Positions 1 through 10,619 of a stretch of DNA of 64,000 nucleotides are shown here, in pieces. The translations under genes were made by a program, and so were the position numbers. The stretch spans positions 205,365,262-205,429,261 of the forward strand of contig CM062292.1 of NCBI GenBank assembly GCA_031216915.1, read 5' to 3'. Numbering within the stretch: position 1 is the first letter of the stretch; each line of letters begins with the position of its first letter. The notes beneath the pieces were generated by a model. That model searched no databases, was not told the origin of the DNA, and saw only the letters and a program-made list of their open reading frames with translations. The DNA is from Pictodentalium vernedei. Taxonomy: Eukaryota; Mollusca; Scaphopoda; Dentaliida; Dentaliidae.

Positions 1-905
1 GGTAAGCCTACAAGTTACATTCTTTGGCATGAATGTTAATTATTTTATTTTAATATTTATAATGTCAACCGGGACTTCTTCCGCAAAAAAATTGTGAAAA
101 ATTATAACCAGGCACCAAAACTTACCACAAACAGTATATGGAGAATGGATTACCACTAAAACACTCGTAAAGTGGATATGCCACCCAGACAATAATTGTT
201 GTTACCAGTGATAAAACATTAGAATTGCAAGCACGGTTTTAGAAGCCAGTGTTCAAGCTGGAGATCCATGAACTGAATGAACTTTGCTTGTCATTTTAAT
301 GCTTTTTCAGAGACAAGAAGGTTTTGTCGTGGTGGAACTCCACTCCGCGTTTGTTTTACTGGTGATTCACCCCCCAAGTAAGCAGCTTGTCATAGTTAAT
401 GACAGGTAGAATATGCATGTTTGACAGGTATCGGTTTACTTGTACTCAGCATAATGACTATAAAAACGTCTCATCTTCAAACGCAGTATAATTTTATACA
501 GACATTTCAAAACAACCATTGTCATTACATTCAGACAAGCCTCCAAGTAAGTAACCTGGTCATTGGCAGGCCATCATACATGTTTGACAGATTCCAATTA
601 ATTTGTTTGACATAAAGACTAGTACAATTTCGTGGAATGGAACATAAAATCTACAACATCACAAGAAGACCGACTTTAGTAGGTTTTATCAATACTAAAT
701 TCTTGGCTTATTATCATTTATTACACGCCTGTTCTATGTAATCCCCATCTACAGCAACACTGAACCATGTGGAAATAAAAATCTGTTCCGCACATATGTG
801 CGGAACGGAAATCGTTGACGGACTATTTTTAAAGAGAAGCGAAATTTCACTGGAATTTTCAACAAATCGTGCACCGCAATTACAATGTGAGTCGCTAACG
901 ATAGC
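1..905. other. No gene seen; weak foldback remnant
   Basis: AT-rich sequence without convincing coding potential. Between about 120 and 372 there are diverged inverted segments (around 'ggagaatgga', 'aaagtggata' and 'ccactccgcg', 'ttactggtgattcac'). They resemble the foldback structure at 13505-13712, so this may be an old copy of that family. A short perfect hairpin (ttccgcacatatgtgcggaa) lies at 786-805. The small ORFs here look random. Confidence 0.35.
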
Positions 906-1275
906 TAGAAATCGTCCCCGGAGTTCCAATGTGTTCTATGTGCCATGAGGCACATAGAACACATTGGAACTCAGAGGAAGAAATAGTAACACAGGTTCCC
1001 CTCGCAAATTTGGTTTGCGATAAAATATGTTCTTTTGTTGATAGCTGTCAAATGAATTCGTAAGTGTCCTTCCAATAATTGTTTTTATAGACGTGAAGGC
1101 GTGTAATAAACACAGAACGACAAGCGTGTGTGAATGGATTAATCGATATGGGATTTGCGCAATCGCGGAAGGATAAAACTCGAGGCCTTCGGCCTCTCGT
1201 TCTATCCTTCCGCGCTAGCACTCGTGCCATGTCGATTAACCCATTTACACACGCGTGTCGTTCTGTGTATTTATT
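906..1275. repeat. Composite repeat with two palindromes, copy 1
   Basis: Two foldback structures about 130 bases apart. The first (921-972) has 24-base arms, gagttccaatgtgttctatg and its complement, with a 4-base loop. The second (1105-1275) has arms of about 80 bases starting with 'aataaacacagaacgac'. The same two palindromes, with the same linker ('ttcccctcgcaaa', 'acgtgaaggcgtgtaata'), occur in opposite orientation at 24658-25012. The whole 370-base unit therefore moves or was copied as one. The first palindrome also occurs alone at 26697-26748 and 42229-42290. No coding capacity, so a non-autonomous element is likely; the superfamily is unknown. Confidence 0.7.
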
Positions 1276-2508
1276 GGAAACCCCTCTATCAGAAAACTTT
1301 CCATCAAACGATAAAAAGGAAATGTTATTGTGATCTGTACATATGATTTGCACATATATGCATATTATAAATGTAACTTGTTACATACACAGACCTGGAG
1401 TTTAGAAAGAGAAAGTAAGATGATTTATTTTTACAAACGTAAACTATTCTTCAGCATCAAAATATTTTATAAACTTAGATGAATGAATGCTCAAAAACAG
1501 TCGATTTTTTATGTATAGTTTACATATTGATCTCTTTCAGCTCCAATTCGTTGAAGACGAACCGAGAACAGAATCGTTATATGGCATCCAGAATATTTAC
1601 AAGGAGATGTAACTCTACATCCATCAAGTCGATGGTTAGAAATTGTTACAGGTAAAAAGGAAGAAAACAGTTTCAGCTATATATTTGGCGTAAACAAAAG
1701 ACCCGCTAAAATATGTATAGAAAAAAAAGAGCAAAATGATAAAGCATAAATATATTTACCATGTACCTATTACAAAGAGAGACAAAACTTACAAGACTAT
1801 TTCCTGAATAACTAAACATTGTCACTTTTTCCTCAAAAACACAGACACCTCAATGGAACGTGCTCGACGAGGGTTCCAATAATTGGTCACAAGTTATGTT
1901 TTTGGGAACAACATTTTTTTTAAAAAACATAATAAAATAATATTGGAATGACAATTTTTGTGAACAGCTCTTGTTGATTTTTGCCCTTATGCTATGTAAA
2001 TGGTTAAGCAACGAGACAGCCTGTTTCGCAAACAATACCAGATATTCGCGAACTTCTCATCCAATACGCGTGAGTTTAAAAGTATCTTTCCTGGTTAATT
2101 GTTCGAGGTGGGTTGATTCATCTATTGTGCAGATTTTCGTTTGTACAAGGCATCAGTAAACCTGGTGTCGGCAATATGCTTGCTAGTATATGTATATTTT
2201 TATTTATCTTGCAATATATATATTTCCAATACAAGTAAAAAAAGTCTAGATTAAATACAAATCTGTTTTGAGGGAAGCAACACTCCACACACAAGCGAAC
2301 TAAGGAGGGGGGATTTTCGAAGCTGCTCTCAATCACAAAGGTAATCAGATACTTCAATCCGTACATATGTTGAGGTAAAAACTTTTTATTAATCTAGTCA
2401 AGTCAATAGATGTGATTAATTTAGTATGGCTGAAACGACAAGAGCACACAGAAATCACTTGTTTAGTGTTCAGCTCAAACGAAAACTCCATTGACAATTA
2501 TATTGTGT
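1276..2508. other. No clear gene; one splice-flanked stretch
   Basis: AT-rich, no recognisable repeat. The only coding-like signal is on the plus strand. A polypyrimidine tract and AG at 1539-1540 are followed by an open stretch of 23 codons ending in TAA near 1609, and a GT donor-like site follows at 1652. It could be a terminal exon or chance; I do not call it a gene. Confidence 0.25.
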
Positions 2509-2756
2509 TTAACTTCTTGCATGCTGCCGGCGGATTATCCTGTCCGGGACACAAAATCTCTTGCCACTAAAATAAGAATAATTTGGGCTCTTTGAACCAA
2601 ATGTTTCCCTGTAAATTGTGTCAAATTTGTGTTCAGTAATTTTTTTAATTAAATAGTAGGGCATTTTGAATTAAGATCTAGTCACGGCTGCTTCACAGCA
2701 GCCGTGACTAGATTTGATGGAAATACTTTTAAAATACTGAGTGTGCTGAGAGTTAA
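2509..2756. mobile_element. TTAA-flanked palindromic MITE, family 'gctgccggcgg'
   Basis: A 248-base unit that begins TTAACTTCTTGCATGCTGCC and ends CTGAGAGTTAA, so TTAA sits at both ends. Near the right end is a hairpin (about 2680-2716) with arms around 'tctagtcacggctgc'. Related copies lie at 16261-16479, without the hairpin arms but with 'gcatgctgctggcggg', and in inverted orientation at 21952-22195. There is no coding sequence. Flanking TTAA is the known target of piggyBac transposons, so a piggyBac-type non-autonomous element is an inference. Confidence 0.6.
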
Positions 2757-3977
2757 TAGGGCAGATTACTCATGACCGCAGGGCTGTGTTTTGGTTTGCA
2801 CATGATAAATAATTCTTCCTTTAAATGACGAGTTGGTCACCCACAAAGAAGACTCGGAGATTGTGTATTTAAGTCTCGATCTCGGAGCTACATATCGACT
2901 TGCCTCTCGGACTCGTCGACATAAGGCAAGACACGAGATCTCGACTTCCATACCTCATCTCGGAACCCCCAGGATAGTTATACCCTATATTTCTTCGTTT
3001 CGTAAGCGCTGTACTACAATGGGAGATGCTACATGAGCTGAAGTTATAATACACACAGTGGCACTTGCCTTTTTGAAGAATGGGCAACTTTCAATACATT
3101 TAGTTACGAGACAAGAACAACATTGAGAAGCCAACAAACAAAAAATGTTTTTCGATCTCTCCAAGCTCTCGAGCCACCAGTTGCATTCTGTCAAGGATTT
3201 GACGCTGTTATGGCTTGGAACAAGTCTAGCCCTTAAAAAATGCATCGCATATATTTAGACTCACTCGTCTGGGACATTTCTGTTGGTTGGAAAAGCGAAC
3301 CTATGGTTCGCGTTTCCGACCAACTTAAATATTCCAGACGAGTGAGCATAAGAATACCATAAACACTCATTTTCTTTGAATCATCGCAAGAAAATGTTTG
3401 TCGAAGTAGACTTAATTTGACCGAGTCTTTGGTATAATTTTGACTACCATTGTACATGTTTGTTTACTAAATAATTATGAGTGAAGACTCACCACAACGC
3501 TAGTTTTATGATTACATCACGTAATTACACTAATTGCTTTACTATCTTGATGTCTCCAAGGTGAAATAAATACTCTTTGATTGGAATATATATATAGCTG
3601 TGCACAAAAGAATACTGTATACATTTGTGAGTGAAAGGACATCGCTTTTCATTAACGGTAGTCTGCGCGCAAACACAATAAAAAGTGGGTTAACAAATTG
3701 CATATAACAGAGTCGAATTCCTTACAAAATTAGACAGTGGCCTGAGAGCTTGTTCTCTCTGGTGCATAAATATAAATGTCTTTATAACTGAAAATGTTTG
3801 TTTACTTTCGGCATTTGGCAAACCCCTCAAAAACGTCCATGGCGGATGATCTCCTGATTAGTGAAAAGGGACGACTATAAGCCAAGAAGATAATGTCCAT
3901 CATAAATATTGCAGTTTGGAGTTGACTATGCCAAAATAGTGTTCCTCGATAAAGAATAGTTCACGCGCTTGAGGCGA
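2757..3977. other. No gene seen; one palindrome at 3260-3347
   Basis: No coding exon recognised. A foldback structure at 3260-3347 has outer arms 'tcactcgtctgg' and 'ccagacgagtga' and a second inverted segment inside ('gttggttggaaaagcgaacc' against 'ggttcgcgtttccgaccaac'). The rest is AT-rich single-copy-looking sequence. Confidence 0.4.
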
Positions 3978-4400
3978 GTTGAGTGTAACGGTCGAGGTAT
4001 AAAGGCCATTTACAAACCAGCCTGGTTGGTCCGGATCTCTTACTCTCGTGGTAAATCGGTCGCTTTGTGCGCTAGAGGTCGACGGTTCGAACCCCGGCTC
4101 CCGCACTTATCTCTCCTCCAGTTACATTTGGAGGCTCGTCCGATCCTCAGCAGTTGGTGGCGTTATGGACGCTGTAGTGAAGCATGGTGGATGTTCGACC
4201 GCTCTGAGGTGGAATCTTGGGTGAGATTCGCGGTGGGTGAATCTCAAAAGAAGGGGAGAGTAGTGTAGTGGTCGAGGTATAAAGGCCATTTACCAACCAG
4301 CTTGGTTGGTCCGGATCTCTCAGGCTAGTGGTAAATCGGTCGCTTTGTGTGCTAGAGGACGACGGTTCGAACCCCGGCTCCCGCACTTATCTCTCCTCCT
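3978..4400 (+). repeat. Tandem pair of tRNA-derived SINE heads
   Basis: Two direct copies of a roughly 125-base segment, about 3985-4110 and 4267-4398, separated by about 155 bases. Each contains 'gtggtaaatcggtcgctttg', 'gctagagg' and a strong RNA polymerase III B-box-like 'ggttcgaacccc', followed by 'ggctcccgcacttatctctcctcc'-type sequence. The A box is weak and no 5' partner pairs with the 3' acceptor-like bases. This is therefore a tRNA-derived repeat rather than a tRNA gene. Confidence 0.55.
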
Positions 4401-4460
4401 GTTCTAGGACTATTTCTTCCTCAAGGACCACTATTCTGGCATAGCCAACGACATGTCGCA

Positions 4461-5200
4461 CAATAATTATTATATTTTATCATATGACCCGTCCGTTTTG
4501 TTCACTTTAAAACATTTGATATTTTGTTTTCATACTAATCAGTGATAAATAAAGCCTTCCGTCAATTTCATTGGTCAATTTCAAAACTAGACAATTTGAT
4601 TGGCTGAACAAAATAAAACTGGGCCACATTTTCATAATTTGCATAATTAGAGTTGGAAGCCTTCATTGGTCAATTTCAAATCTGGACAATTTGATTGGCT
4701 AAACAAAATACAACTGGGTGACATTTGCATTATTACAGTAGGGAGAATTTACGTTATCTGTCCTATTTAGGGTGGGTTATATTGTATTAATATTTTACCT
4801 ACAAGAAAAACGCCATTCATTTTTTTTTATATTTTCACTTTTTGCTTCCAAAACATAGGTTATGACCCCCCATTGGAACGAGCTCGACGAGCTCGTTCCA
4901 ATGAAGGGTCATAACCTATGTTTTGGAAGCAAAAAATGAAAGTTTTTAGTTTTTACGAGGATGTTTTTTCCAAGTGCCGTCTTCAACTCAAGTTAGGTGA
5001 TGGGTTAAAAAGTCATACTAAGTGGCTAATTTGTGAATGTGTGTGTCATATGATAAATGGAATATGAAATGAGTGTTTTTCTCATATAATATTTGTGAAA
5101 CTCGACCGAATTTTCCGTTTGGGCTCGCTAGAGGCTCGCCAAAACGGAAAATTCTTAGACTCGTTTCATAAATATTATATGAGAAAAACACTCATTCCAT
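4461..5200. mobile_element. 740-base composite foldback repeat, copy 1
   Basis: Closely matches 50110-50825 over its whole length. It starts near 'cgtccgttttgttcactt' and ends with 'gagaaaaacactcattcc'. It has three parts. First comes a head with a tandemly repeated 'cattggtcaatttcaaa...gacaatttgattggct' motif. Second is a palindrome (about 4830-4945) built on 'cataggttatgacccc' and 'cattggaacgagctcg', the same core as the TTAA palindromic family. Third is a palindrome (about 5075-5198) with arms around 'ttttctcatataatattt' and 'gaattttccgtttgg'. The segment 'gttaggtgatgggttaa' at its centre resembles the terminus of the TTAA family. No protein is encoded. Confidence 0.7.
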
Positions 5201-5339
5201 ATCCTCTATATATCAAACAAACAGCGAAATCATCTTGCAAACCACCAGAATTCCAATATTATGTACACTGCCTATTTTATAAACCATGTTCAAGACAGGC
5301 ATTTTAATTCTTGAACATAAAAATTGCAAACAAGAATTC

Positions 5340-5470
5340 TGGAAAAAAATCTTTCAACCCTGATGGTATATTCCAGACCAGTTTAGATCCATCATCTGGT
5401 AGAGTCTATATTTGTTACTTGGGGAAAGACTAATCAATAATTTCTACGTGCAGCAGTAGGGCTGCCATGC
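5340..5470. repeat. Half copy of the 'cgtgcag' foldback family
   Basis: Contains 'ctgatggtatattcca', 'gatccatcatctgg' and 'ctacgtgcagcag'. These segments are shared with 5760-5880 and, more distantly, with the TTAA-flanked element at 13007-13231. Only one arm is present. It is non-coding and adjoins the next half copy, so the two may be remains of a broken element. Confidence 0.45.
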
Positions 5471-5584
5471 AAATTCACTCAGCAATTATCTACTTGATGA
5501 ATTCAGGTCGTATCACGATCCTGGCGGTTAAAACACGATCTTTGGGTTTAAAAGGTTAAGAAGTTGCGTTACAGCTTCTTCTAA

Positions 5585-5880
5585 GAGAGTGGTGGTCGAG
5601 TGGATAAGTGCGCTGGTCTCTCATGCCAGAGGTCCTGCGATCAATCCTTGGTCGGGGAAACTTCTCGAGGGTCCGAACTCTCTATCCGCAAAGGTCTGTT
5701 GCACCCGATCCGGGCTGTTGGGTGACAATTTTGGAGTCCCAGCACGGTACGTGTTATGTTAACCCTTCAAATCCTCATGGTATATTCCATACCAGTTCAG
5801 ATCCATCATCTGGCAGAGTCTATATTCGTTATTTTGGGGAAAGACTAATAAATATTTTCTAAGTGGACTGCACGTTGAAA
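5585..5880 (+). repeat. tRNA-derived SINE fused to a foldback half copy
   Basis: The head 'gtggtcgagtggataagtgc...gctggtct' looks like the 5' half of a serine/leucine-type tRNA. A degenerate B box 'gcgatcaatcctt' follows at about 5636. From about 5760 the sequence becomes the half copy of the 'cgtgcag' family. The long ORF across it is a by-product. SINE origin is moderately supported; its 3' end is not defined. Confidence 0.5.
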
Positions 5881-6223
5881 ATCTTGATTGCTATATCACG
5901 CAAATTCACTGAGCAATTTTCTACTTTATGAATTCCGGTGGTATCACGATCCTGGATCAGAAAAGCTGTCTTTCGGTTTCAAGGGGTTACAAAGCCGCGG
6001 GTGTTCCGTCAGTCGAACGTCTTAGAATATCCAATGCTATCCTTAAAAAATGCACGGTTATTTTTAGAAACCTCGATGGGTAAAACTGTCGGAAATAGTG
6101 GGGTACCTCTCAGGCAATCAGAGGCAGGGGAAGTAATGTGGGGGTCTAATATTTGTATATATGAAACAACATTCGGCTATTGCCTTGGATTCAAAACTGT
6201 AAGTGTTCGTAAACAAACCTCAC

Positions 6224-6481
6224 CTGTAAAATACCAGTCAATGTTTAAGGTAGCATCTATTTCGGACCACCAAACACAAATCCTCCATCCGTTAACCTGC
6301 ATGCCTCTTATTGTAGACTGTCCCAGATACATCACCTCAGTGTCTTTGTATTCTGTCATGAAACTTCCCCGACTAAATGCTCCATACGCCGAAAAGACAA
6401 TTTTGCTTTTCTTTCCAACTGTGTAGTTAAACAAATGCTTTCCTTCAGCCTTATTGAGATCCACGACCATACAGGAATCGC
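6224..6481 (-). CDS. Gene 2, exon B: extracellular domain of a LolA-like-domain family protein
   Basis: A 258-base exon on the minus strand with no stop codon. It is preceded by TTTTCAG and followed by GTGAGG. It starts with two bases of a split codon and ends with one, so it is a symmetric 1-1 exon. This fits the phase at the end of the exon at 13774-14013 (G+GC, Gly). The 85 whole codons begin DSCMVVDLNK and include EYKDTEVMYLGQ, IRGMQVNGWRICVWW and a final IDWYFT. From memory, the pattern '(V/I)RGI.V..W..C' followed by a '(V/I)D(Y/W)YF' strand is typical of uncharacterised animal membrane or secreted proteins with a LolA-like fold. I could not check this. Coding status is well supported by splice sites and phase; the function is unknown. 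Confidence 0.75.
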
Positions 6482-6832
6482 CTGAAAATTCAAGTTGTTA
6501 CTCAGTGGTCGCTTGTTTATGTAATACATGATACGGTACACTTAACAACAGTGAACAGTTTACAAAATATCGTAGTTCTACTGTCCAATTCGTGCTGAAT
6601 GGTTCACATCAAACATATTGATCAATATACTGAGTCAAAAAAAGAAAGTATAATAAACTCTGAGGAGCAATTTTTTAGTATTATCGACTTTAATCCCAAA
6701 CAAATTATTGTAAATTCATATTTCCAGTCTAACTGTATGAATTTGCAAAATTTCATGTTCTTACTGTTGCCAGCGTCACGTCAGGACGTCGCAATTCAGA
6801 AATAGAGTGAAATGAAAAGTTCATACATGCAG

Positions 6833-7846
6833 TCAATAGTGTGTATGTTCACCGTTTGCCTCTTGGATGGCAAGACATCGACGGCGCATGAACCTCATAA
6901 GTCTCTGAATATCACCCTGTGGTATAGCGTTCCACTCCTGCCTTAGAACATTACGTCAATCGCCCAACATCTGAAGATCATGAAGTCGTAGCCGACGGTC
7001 CAATTGATCCCAAAGGTCCTCGATTGGCGACTAATCTGGCTAAAGTGGGGACCAGGGAAAACGTTCGGTGCTCTGCTCCTCAAGAAAGTCACGACAGATA
7101 CACGCCACGTGACATCGGGCATTGTCGTGCTGGAATAACTGCAATCCGACGTTAGCGTTGAACATCGGGACAACAACAGGGTTAATAATTTCGTCCCTAT
7201 ATCGCTGTCCATTCAGATAACCATCGATGAAGATCAACTGCGTTCGACGGTGCAAGGAAATTCCTGCACAAACCATTACACTACCCCCACCGAAACGGTT
7301 GCATTCCCGCACGGAAGCGTCAGAAAACTGTTCTCCTCGTCGGCGATAGAGTCTTGCCCTACCATCAGCGCGCCGTAGACAAAATCGTGATTCACCACTA
7401 AAAAGAACTGTGCTCCAGCGCTGCTGAGCCCAGCGAACTCGGTGACGTACCCATTCCATTCTGTCGGTACGATGACGTTGGGTAAGGATTGGTCCGTGGT
7501 ATGGACGCCAACTGCGGATGCCGTGTTCAGCGAGTCTGTTGCGGACAGTTTGTGCACTGATTCTATTTTTAGTTCTACCAGGAGTAATTGCTGGTGTCCT
7601 CGTCGCCGAAAGGAAGCGATCCCGCAAGTGAGACGTCCTGACGTCTTGTGCAGGGGTCGTAACTTTTGGTCGACCTGAACGCGGTCGGTCGGCAGTAAAT
7701 CCAGTGGTTCTGTACATGTACCTTCCGATGAGACGGTAACTAGTGGCCACAGTGACTCCGAACTCAGTAGCGAACTCATCTGGAGGTATCCCAGCCTCAT
7801 GCATACCAATGGCACGCAACCTCTGATTTTCGGTTAACCTTGGCAT
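6833..7846 (-). pseudogene. Tc1/mariner DD34E transposase of element A, inactivated
   Basis: A reading frame of 337 codons starting MPRLTENQRL. An N-terminal pair of helix-turn-helix regions (residues about 1-110) is followed by the DDE catalytic domain. The second catalytic Asp is in FQHDNARCH (residue 241). The Glu is in SPIED (residue 276), giving the DD34E spacing. The first catalytic Asp is lost: the motif reads VLFSGESRF with Gly at 151 where the family has Asp. Three in-frame stops follow (codons 269, 272 and one near 'LGD*RNVL'). They look like single-base changes, two of them next to the catalytic Glu. The natural stop is at 6833. The element cannot make a working transposase. Confidence 0.9.
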
Positions 7847-8113
7847 TTTTTTAAAATGTCGGAAGACAAAAACTAGCGTGTTTTCTCAATAATCCAGGCT
7901 CTCTAACACAAAGAAAATCGCCGGTCACCCATTCAATTTGGCATTCTCGGGTAGCACGTGCTATTTTGAAATCCGTAGCAAAATTGTATACGGTTGGGTG
8001 AACAACAACAACCTGTTATTAAACTCTTTGCACGACTTCTATCCACAAACATTCAACATTAGAACTATTATATTTCATCCTTTATGCTATTTTTCACATT
8101 TGTTTCTATTATA

Positions 8114-9732
8114 TACACAAAGAACTTAATCAAGCACCGCCCCATTTTTCCTGATTGTTGTGACAAAACCCGGTCATTATAACATCATGACGTTTGTATG
8201 GCAACAAATGGTATGATATTCTGATAGTTCATAATCCTAGCTAAACATCAAACACAACAATGATTGCAATGTGGCACACTTTACTGTAATTTTGGCAGAC
8301 AAACATGAACATTGGTTTTGCAGGAAATTCCACCCTGTTGTAAGTTTTGTGCTACAAAGTACCAAAATGGAGATAATGATTGATTAGCGATTGCTAAATG
8401 TTCAGTAGCATTGTAAGCCAACAATTAGCAACAATATTGTCAGTAGCGTGTGTATCCGCCGTGTGCACGGATGACTGCGTCTACCCTCCTCCTCATGCGT
8501 GAGGTGAGTCTCCTGATTCGTGGAAGAGGTAACTGCTGCCACTCACGGTGTATAGCTGCTTCCAAACCGGCCAAATGTCGTGGAGGTGGGTCCAGTGCTT
8601 GCACTCTGCGTCCAATCATATCCCAAATGTGCTCCAGTGGATTGAGATCAGGACTCATTGCAGGCCATGTCAGTTTAGTAATCGCGTTGTTGTCAAGAAA
8701 AGTTTTCACAAGTCGAGAACGGTGGGGTCGAGCATTGTCGTCCATGAACACAGGGCGAGTGGCCAATGGATGGTTGTCAAAATGGGGAACAGGAACAGGT
8801 TTCAGAATGTCCCGGATGTAACGATCGCCATTGAGATTGCCTTGCACAGTTACCAAATCAAGCTTACAATCATGGGACACGCATCCCCAGACCATAACTG
8901 ATCCGCCACCGAATGGGACTGACGCTTGGACGTTCTTTGGCACATATGCAGTATTTTTGGTTCTCCAAACACGCTGACGTCCGTCAGTAACGTTGAGCAA
9001 AAACCGACTTTCGTCCGACCAGTGGACCTTCCTCCATGACGTAAGATTCCAGTGACGTCGGGCTAGACACCATTCCAAACGAGCTCTTTTATGCCGGTTG
9101 GTCAACGCTGGCCGCTTAATCACTCGCCTTGCCTTGAGGCCTATTGCCTTCAATCTGTTCTCACTGTTCTCTTGCAAAGGGGTCAGTTGGGGAGCCATAG
9201 CTGCTTCAGAACACCACTACTGGAGAACGGCTGACGTCGAACAAGACGTGCAAGGTAACGATCCTCAACTCGACTAGTCTTACGTGGCTGACCTGGTCTC
9301 GGTCTGTCCTTTACATGGTCAGTTTGGCGATGTTTTTGAATAAGACGGCTTACTACAGCGTGGTTAATGTCCAGTTGCCGTCCAATTGCTCTACAAGACA
9401 TTCCCGTTGACTTCATGCCAATAATCTGCCATCTGGCAGCCTCAGTGTATCTCCTTCGAGCCATCTCGAAAGTAAATGCCTCAATCATTGAAACTTTCAC
9501 ACTTTTATACAGAATCCAGAACGATTTGAAAGTGCTATTTGAGAAAATCATGGGTGGTGTGTTGCACGTGCATGTAGTGGTGTGTTTGTGCGACTGACCA
9601 AACAACAAACCCCACCAATATTGCGAGGGAATGCAGTTCGATTCCAATTTACATCTACCATTTCCAAATTTCGATTATGAATCTTGATGCAATAAAAAAT
9701 GCTGGGTGGTGCTTGATTAAGTTCTTTGTGTA
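8114..9732 (-). mobile_element. Tc1/mariner element B, nested in element A
   Basis: Inverted termini TACACAAAGAACTTAATCAA at 8114 and its complement ending at 9732 match over about 30 bases ('aagcaccgccc' against 'gggtggtgctt'). TA occurs on both sides (8112-8113 and 9733-9734), as expected for the TA duplication of this superfamily. The element is 1.6 kb and has one transposase frame on the minus strand, with one frameshift. It is inserted in the right terminal repeat of element A, so B jumped after A. Confidence 0.88.
8440..9464 (-). pseudogene. Tc1 DD34E transposase of element B, one frameshift
   Basis: The start MARRRYTEAARW (ATG at 9462-9464) opens the N-terminal DNA-binding part, up to about 9195. 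It ends in the out-of-frame residues LWLPN. The rest continues in another frame from about 9195 down to 8440. All three catalytic residues are intact: WSDESRF, VFMDDNARPH and SPDLNPLEHIWD, with 34 residues between the second Asp and Glu. The C-terminus reads RAHGGYTRY. One small indel near 9185-9200 separates the two halves. Apart from it the frame is fully open, so B is much less decayed than A. Confidence 0.9.
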
Positions 9733-9754
9733 TACTTTCTTTTTTGACTCAGTA

Positions 9755-10600
9755 TAGTTTGCAGTTACTCACGAGAGTATGCTTGAATAGCCGCTGTGTA
9801 TGTGTAGCAAGCGTCGGGCATAAATGTACAATAATTCATATGAAAGTTACCCTATATGCGATGTTCTAATCTAGGAAGACAGTGTGTGCCAGTTGACATG
9901 CACGAAGAGGGAAATGTTAAATAATTTTCTCTGCCTTTTCAAAAAATAGATTAAGCGGCGTCCAGTTATAATGTATCATATGAAATAAATTGCATTATCT
10001 GCGGTCAAGACATTATGAATTGTGTTTTCTATGAAATATTGGAAACAAGCTGGTAATAAGCCTTCGAACTAGAGGTTGATTGCTGATGTTTACATACAAA
10101 TAATAGCTATCTGTTTTATCATCCGATGAAGTTGGAATGACTTATTGAGATCGGCAGCCTTTTAATTTTCTTTCTTTTTTAGTCATGCACGCTTTAGGGT
10201 TCATTACTGAACGGATCGGTTTGAAATTCGGCAAACATATACTCCTTAACTTCTGGTTCTCACGGTTGTTTTCAGATCTTTGATTTCACACCTTTATCCA
10301 ACACAGCGCTTACTATACGTCTTTTCTTTGAGTTTTAATATCAATGTCTGTATCAAGCCTCCCTCTTCAAAACTCTGGATATCCCATCTCCAATAAAAAG
10401 CATACCTCAAAATGTGGTACCGACCTGGGAAATTCTCGATAACTCTGGCCGACTTTTTGGCTCAACCTGTTCACACTAACGTCACAAAAAATTTTAAAAA
10501 AAAAATTTCGTGCGATTCTCATGAAACTTTAGTATGTTGTAGAGCTCACAAATAAAAATATAGATGTTTTTTTTATTTTTCAATTAACATAATTTTCAAT
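9755..10600. other. No gene or repeat recognised
   Basis: AT-rich intronic-looking sequence. I found no splice-flanked open exon, inverted repeat or SINE here. Confidence 0.4.
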
Positions 10601-10619
10601 GTATTAACGTCGTTTTAAG

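Larger units (their letters stand above)
6628..9754 (-). mobile_element. Tc1/mariner element A, interrupted by element B
   Basis: The left terminal inverted repeat TACTGAGTCAAAAAAAGAAA begins at 6628. Its inverted partner ends at 9754 (...TCTTTTTTGACTCAGTA). TA flanks both ends (6626-6627 and 9755-9756). The right repeat is split by element B (8114-9732). Without B, element A would be about 1.5 kb (6628-8113 plus 9733-9754), a normal Tc1/mariner size. It carries one minus-strand transposase reading frame, now a pseudogene (6833-7846). It lies in the intron between the two recognised exons of gene 2. Confidence 0.85.

Noticed and set aside
1541..1651. Plus-strand splice-flanked stretch (23 codons then stop in one frame)
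   Set aside because: Too short, no partner exon and no recognisable motif; noted only in the interval entry.
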